Shown here: positions 38,782 to 39,967 of the stretch, in pieces | Numbering within the stretch: position 1 is the stretch's first letter | Layout: each line of letters opens with the position of its first letter | Origin: E44-bin88 sp034419075 | Lineage (GTDB): Bacteria; Chloroflexota; Dehalococcoidia; Dehalococcoidales; BS750m-G39 | Length of the DNA stretch: 39,967 nucleotides | Reading direction: 5' to 3' | Assembly (NCBI GenBank): GCA_034419075.1 | Contig: DAOULR010000011.1 | Span: forward strand, 1 to 39,967 | Program-made: the position numbers and the translations under genes | The notes under the pieces: model-generated | Database searches by the model: none | What the model saw: the letters and a program-made list of their open reading frames with translations, nothing else | Told to the model about the DNA's origin: nothing

Positions 38782-39504
38782 ATGATTAAGATGGATACTA
38801 TGAAATTGTTTTATGAAGAAGAGTTTGTAAAAATATATAATACAGATTCAGCCCAGGCAAATCTTAATCCTACCTGCCGAAATCTCTTTGATGCTGTCAT
38901 AACAGATCCACCGTATAATGTAGGGAAAGATTATGGTAATGGAAGCAAAGCTGATAAGCGAGAGGATTATATAGACTGGTTAAATGGCTATTGGAAATAC
39001 CTCAGCATATTCGTAAAAGCTGGAGGCTTCCTAGTTTACACAAATATTACACAATTCATTCCACAAGGAATGAAACCACCTGAGCCCTGGAGATATTTTC
39101 ATCTGGCCTGCTGGAATAAGCCATTATCCTTAAGACCAGCTTTTTATGGAATATGTCCGCATTGGGAGCCGATATTTATTTGCCTTAAGGGTAAGAAACC
39201 CTGGAGAAAATTCCGAGATAAAGATGTATTCTCTGATGTGATATCGGCTAATGTTGTATACGATAAAGATGGGAATAAAGAACATCCTGCGCCAAAGCCA
39301 CTAAAATTATATATTGAGTTGGTTAAATGGGCTACACCACCAAATGGCTGGATACTTGAACCCTTTGGGGGGACTGGGACTACAGCTCTGGCTGCCAAGG
39401 TATTAAAACGGCATTGTGTAATGTTTGAAACAAATGAGCGATATTGCCAGATAGCAGCAGAACGAATTAAAAAAGGATTGACACTAACAGAGGTATTATT
39501 ATGA
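38782..39504 (+). CDS. DNA amino-methyltransferase (beta class)
   Basis: This 240-residue protein has TDPPYNVGKDYG (DPPY at 42-45) near the N-terminus, and EPFGGTGTTALAA (about 193-203) near the C-terminus, the order of beta-class N6-adenine or N4-cytosine methyltransferases. It moves a methyl group from S-adenosylmethionine to DNA, possibly to shield the genome from restriction. No nuclease gene adjoins. A sample row has 38% GC against 55% in a row of the preceding gene, suggesting recent transfer. The target sequence cannot be read from the protein. Confidence 0.9.
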   Translation: MIKMDTMKLFYEEEFVKIYNTDSAQANLNPTCRNLFDAVITDPPYNVGKDYGNGSKADKREDYIDWLNGYWKYLSIFVKAGGFLVYTNITQFIPQGMKPPEPWRYFHLACWNKPLSLRPAFYGICPHWEPIFICLKGKKPWRKFRDKDVFSDVISANVVYDKDGNKEHPAPKPLKLYIELVKWATPPNGWILEPFGGTGTTALAAKVLKRHCVMFETNERYCQIAAERIKKGLTLTEVLL

Positions 39505-39665
39505 CCAAACAAAAACCACTAACAAAGCCTGAGTTTGAAGCTCTACTTACTAAGGCTGCTCAACCCTTACCGAAGCAAGCAATGGCAGATGATAGGCAGA
39601 ATAGTCCTAGTCTATTGACACCGCAGGGTAAAGGTGGTGTAGAATTAGCCAGTGGACATTGGTGA
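39501..39665 (+). CDS. 54-residue hydrophilic protein coupled to the methyltransferase
   Basis: Its ATG overlaps the methyltransferase stop (ATGA), a strong sign of coupled translation. The protein is short, charged and probably disordered (KPEFEALLTKAAQPLPKQ, then a Gly-rich tail). It has the same AT-rich composition as the methyltransferase and was likely acquired with it. No motif. Confidence 0.55.
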   Translation: MTKQKPLTKPEFEALLTKAAQPLPKQAMADDRQNSPSLLTPQGKGGVELASGHW

Positions 39666-39747
39666 GGTTAAAAAGCTAGTAGATGAGTTTGAGTCCAAAC
39701 TCAAGCCCGTAAAACTCCTAGATTTTGACTACAGAGCGAGCCAGTAG
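39652..39747 (+). CDS. 31-residue GTG-start peptide ending in the 36-nt repeats
   Basis: The frame starts with GTG inside the end of the preceding gene and encodes DIGEVKKLVDEFESKLKPVK, a charged helix. Its last codons fall on the first AGCGAGCC unit. A GGTGG-type site is present but weak. The clean helix pattern supports it modestly. Confidence 0.35.
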   Translation: MDIGEVKKLVDEFESKLKPVKLLDFDYRASQ

Positions 39748-39850
39748 TAAAAAGGAAACCATGATAATGGAGCGAGCCAGAATATGCGAGTAAACCATGT
39801 ATCAGGAGCGAGCCATAGGTTAAGAGGAAACCATAAAATGAGAGCGAGCT
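39735..39850 (+). repeat. Four AGCGAGCC units with exact 36-base period
   Basis: AGCGAGCC begins at 39735, 39771, 39807 and 39843 (last unit AGCGAGCT), each 36 bases apart. Between units 1-3 a second conserved part reads A..G.AAACCAT, so each unit offers a weak ribosome-binding site and a start codon. Three tiny frames result: 39761-39793 (10 codons), 39797-39823 (8) and 39838-39852 (4), each crossing the next AGCGAGCC core and then stopping. It precedes the gene at 18. Could be a set of leader peptides, protein-binding sites or a partition-like iteron array. Confidence 0.7.
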
Positions 39851-39967
39851 GAGAAGGCGGAAATGATGGACTTAGAGAAGGCACAGGCTGATATAGCTGA
39901 AATAACAAAAAAGCTGGAGAAATTCATGGTGGTGGTGGTCGGCCAGAAAACGACAGGGGCTGGGAAA
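39846..39967. repeat. Direct terminal repeat, right copy
   Basis: This copy is identical to 1-122. The genome should be read as a circle with one of the copies removed (about 39,845 bp). The gene starting here continues at position 123 of the left end. Confidence 0.9.

Noticed and set aside
39735..39850. CRISPR-like array with 36-base period
   Set aside because: Only an 8-9 base core and a short second part are conserved, there are no unique spacers between full repeats, and no cas gene is present.

Overview
The window is a complete circular genome of about 39,845 bp. Its last 122 bases (39846-39967) repeat its first 122 exactly, so the ends are an assembly overlap. It looks like an uncultivated virus or virus-like element of a bacterium. 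The evidence is near-consensus sigma-70 promoters (TTGACA/TATAAT-type boxes 17-18 bp apart), abundant AGGAGG ribosome-binding sites, a lambda-O/DnaC type replication pair and bacterial intrinsic terminators. The HNH protein style and the leaderless promoters remind me of metagenomic Chloroflexota (Dehalococcoidia) elements, but that host guess is weak. I recognise no tRNA, integrase or CRISPR array.

Layout: two divergent arms leave a control region at about 21.0-21.2 kb. The left arm (minus strand, 21000 down to 2647) is almost entirely virion-like. It begins with an HTH protein and a coiled-coil/zinc-ribbon protein, followed by a transglutaminase-like protein interrupted by an intein at its catalytic cysteine. 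After these come membrane-anchored beta-rich proteins, a set of short beta-rich proteins including two near-identical paralogues flanking a YkgJ-type Cys-cluster protein, and then attachment-type proteins (sialidase-like propeller, Fn3-like, LamG-like, tail-fibre-like, InlB-repeat-like). The arm ends with a second transglutaminase-like protein. Genes are tightly packed, with many TAATG or ATGA overlaps.

The right arm (plus strand, 21221 through the circle junction to 2589) has four blocks. First come accessory proteins: helical Cys-containing proteins, an HNH endonuclease, a HAD phosphatase with a large insertion, a 1351-residue four-module protein, a thioredoxin-like protein and a mini ParB-like protein. 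Next are virion-like proteins, including one with twenty 14-residue repeats. Then comes the replication block: a putative annealing protein, an O-like initiator with an internal iteron/AT-rich origin candidate, and a DnaC-like loader. Last are an APS/PAPS-reductase-like protein, a DNA methyltransferase, a zinc-finger protein, a zinc ribbon and a RusA-like resolvase.

I find no terminase, portal, HK97-type protease or tape measure, and no FtsK/HerA packaging ATPase. With the many short beta-rich proteins and membrane-anchored surface proteins, this raises the possibility of an undescribed virion type or a helper-dependent element. Function calls rest on motifs read by eye; no database search was possible.
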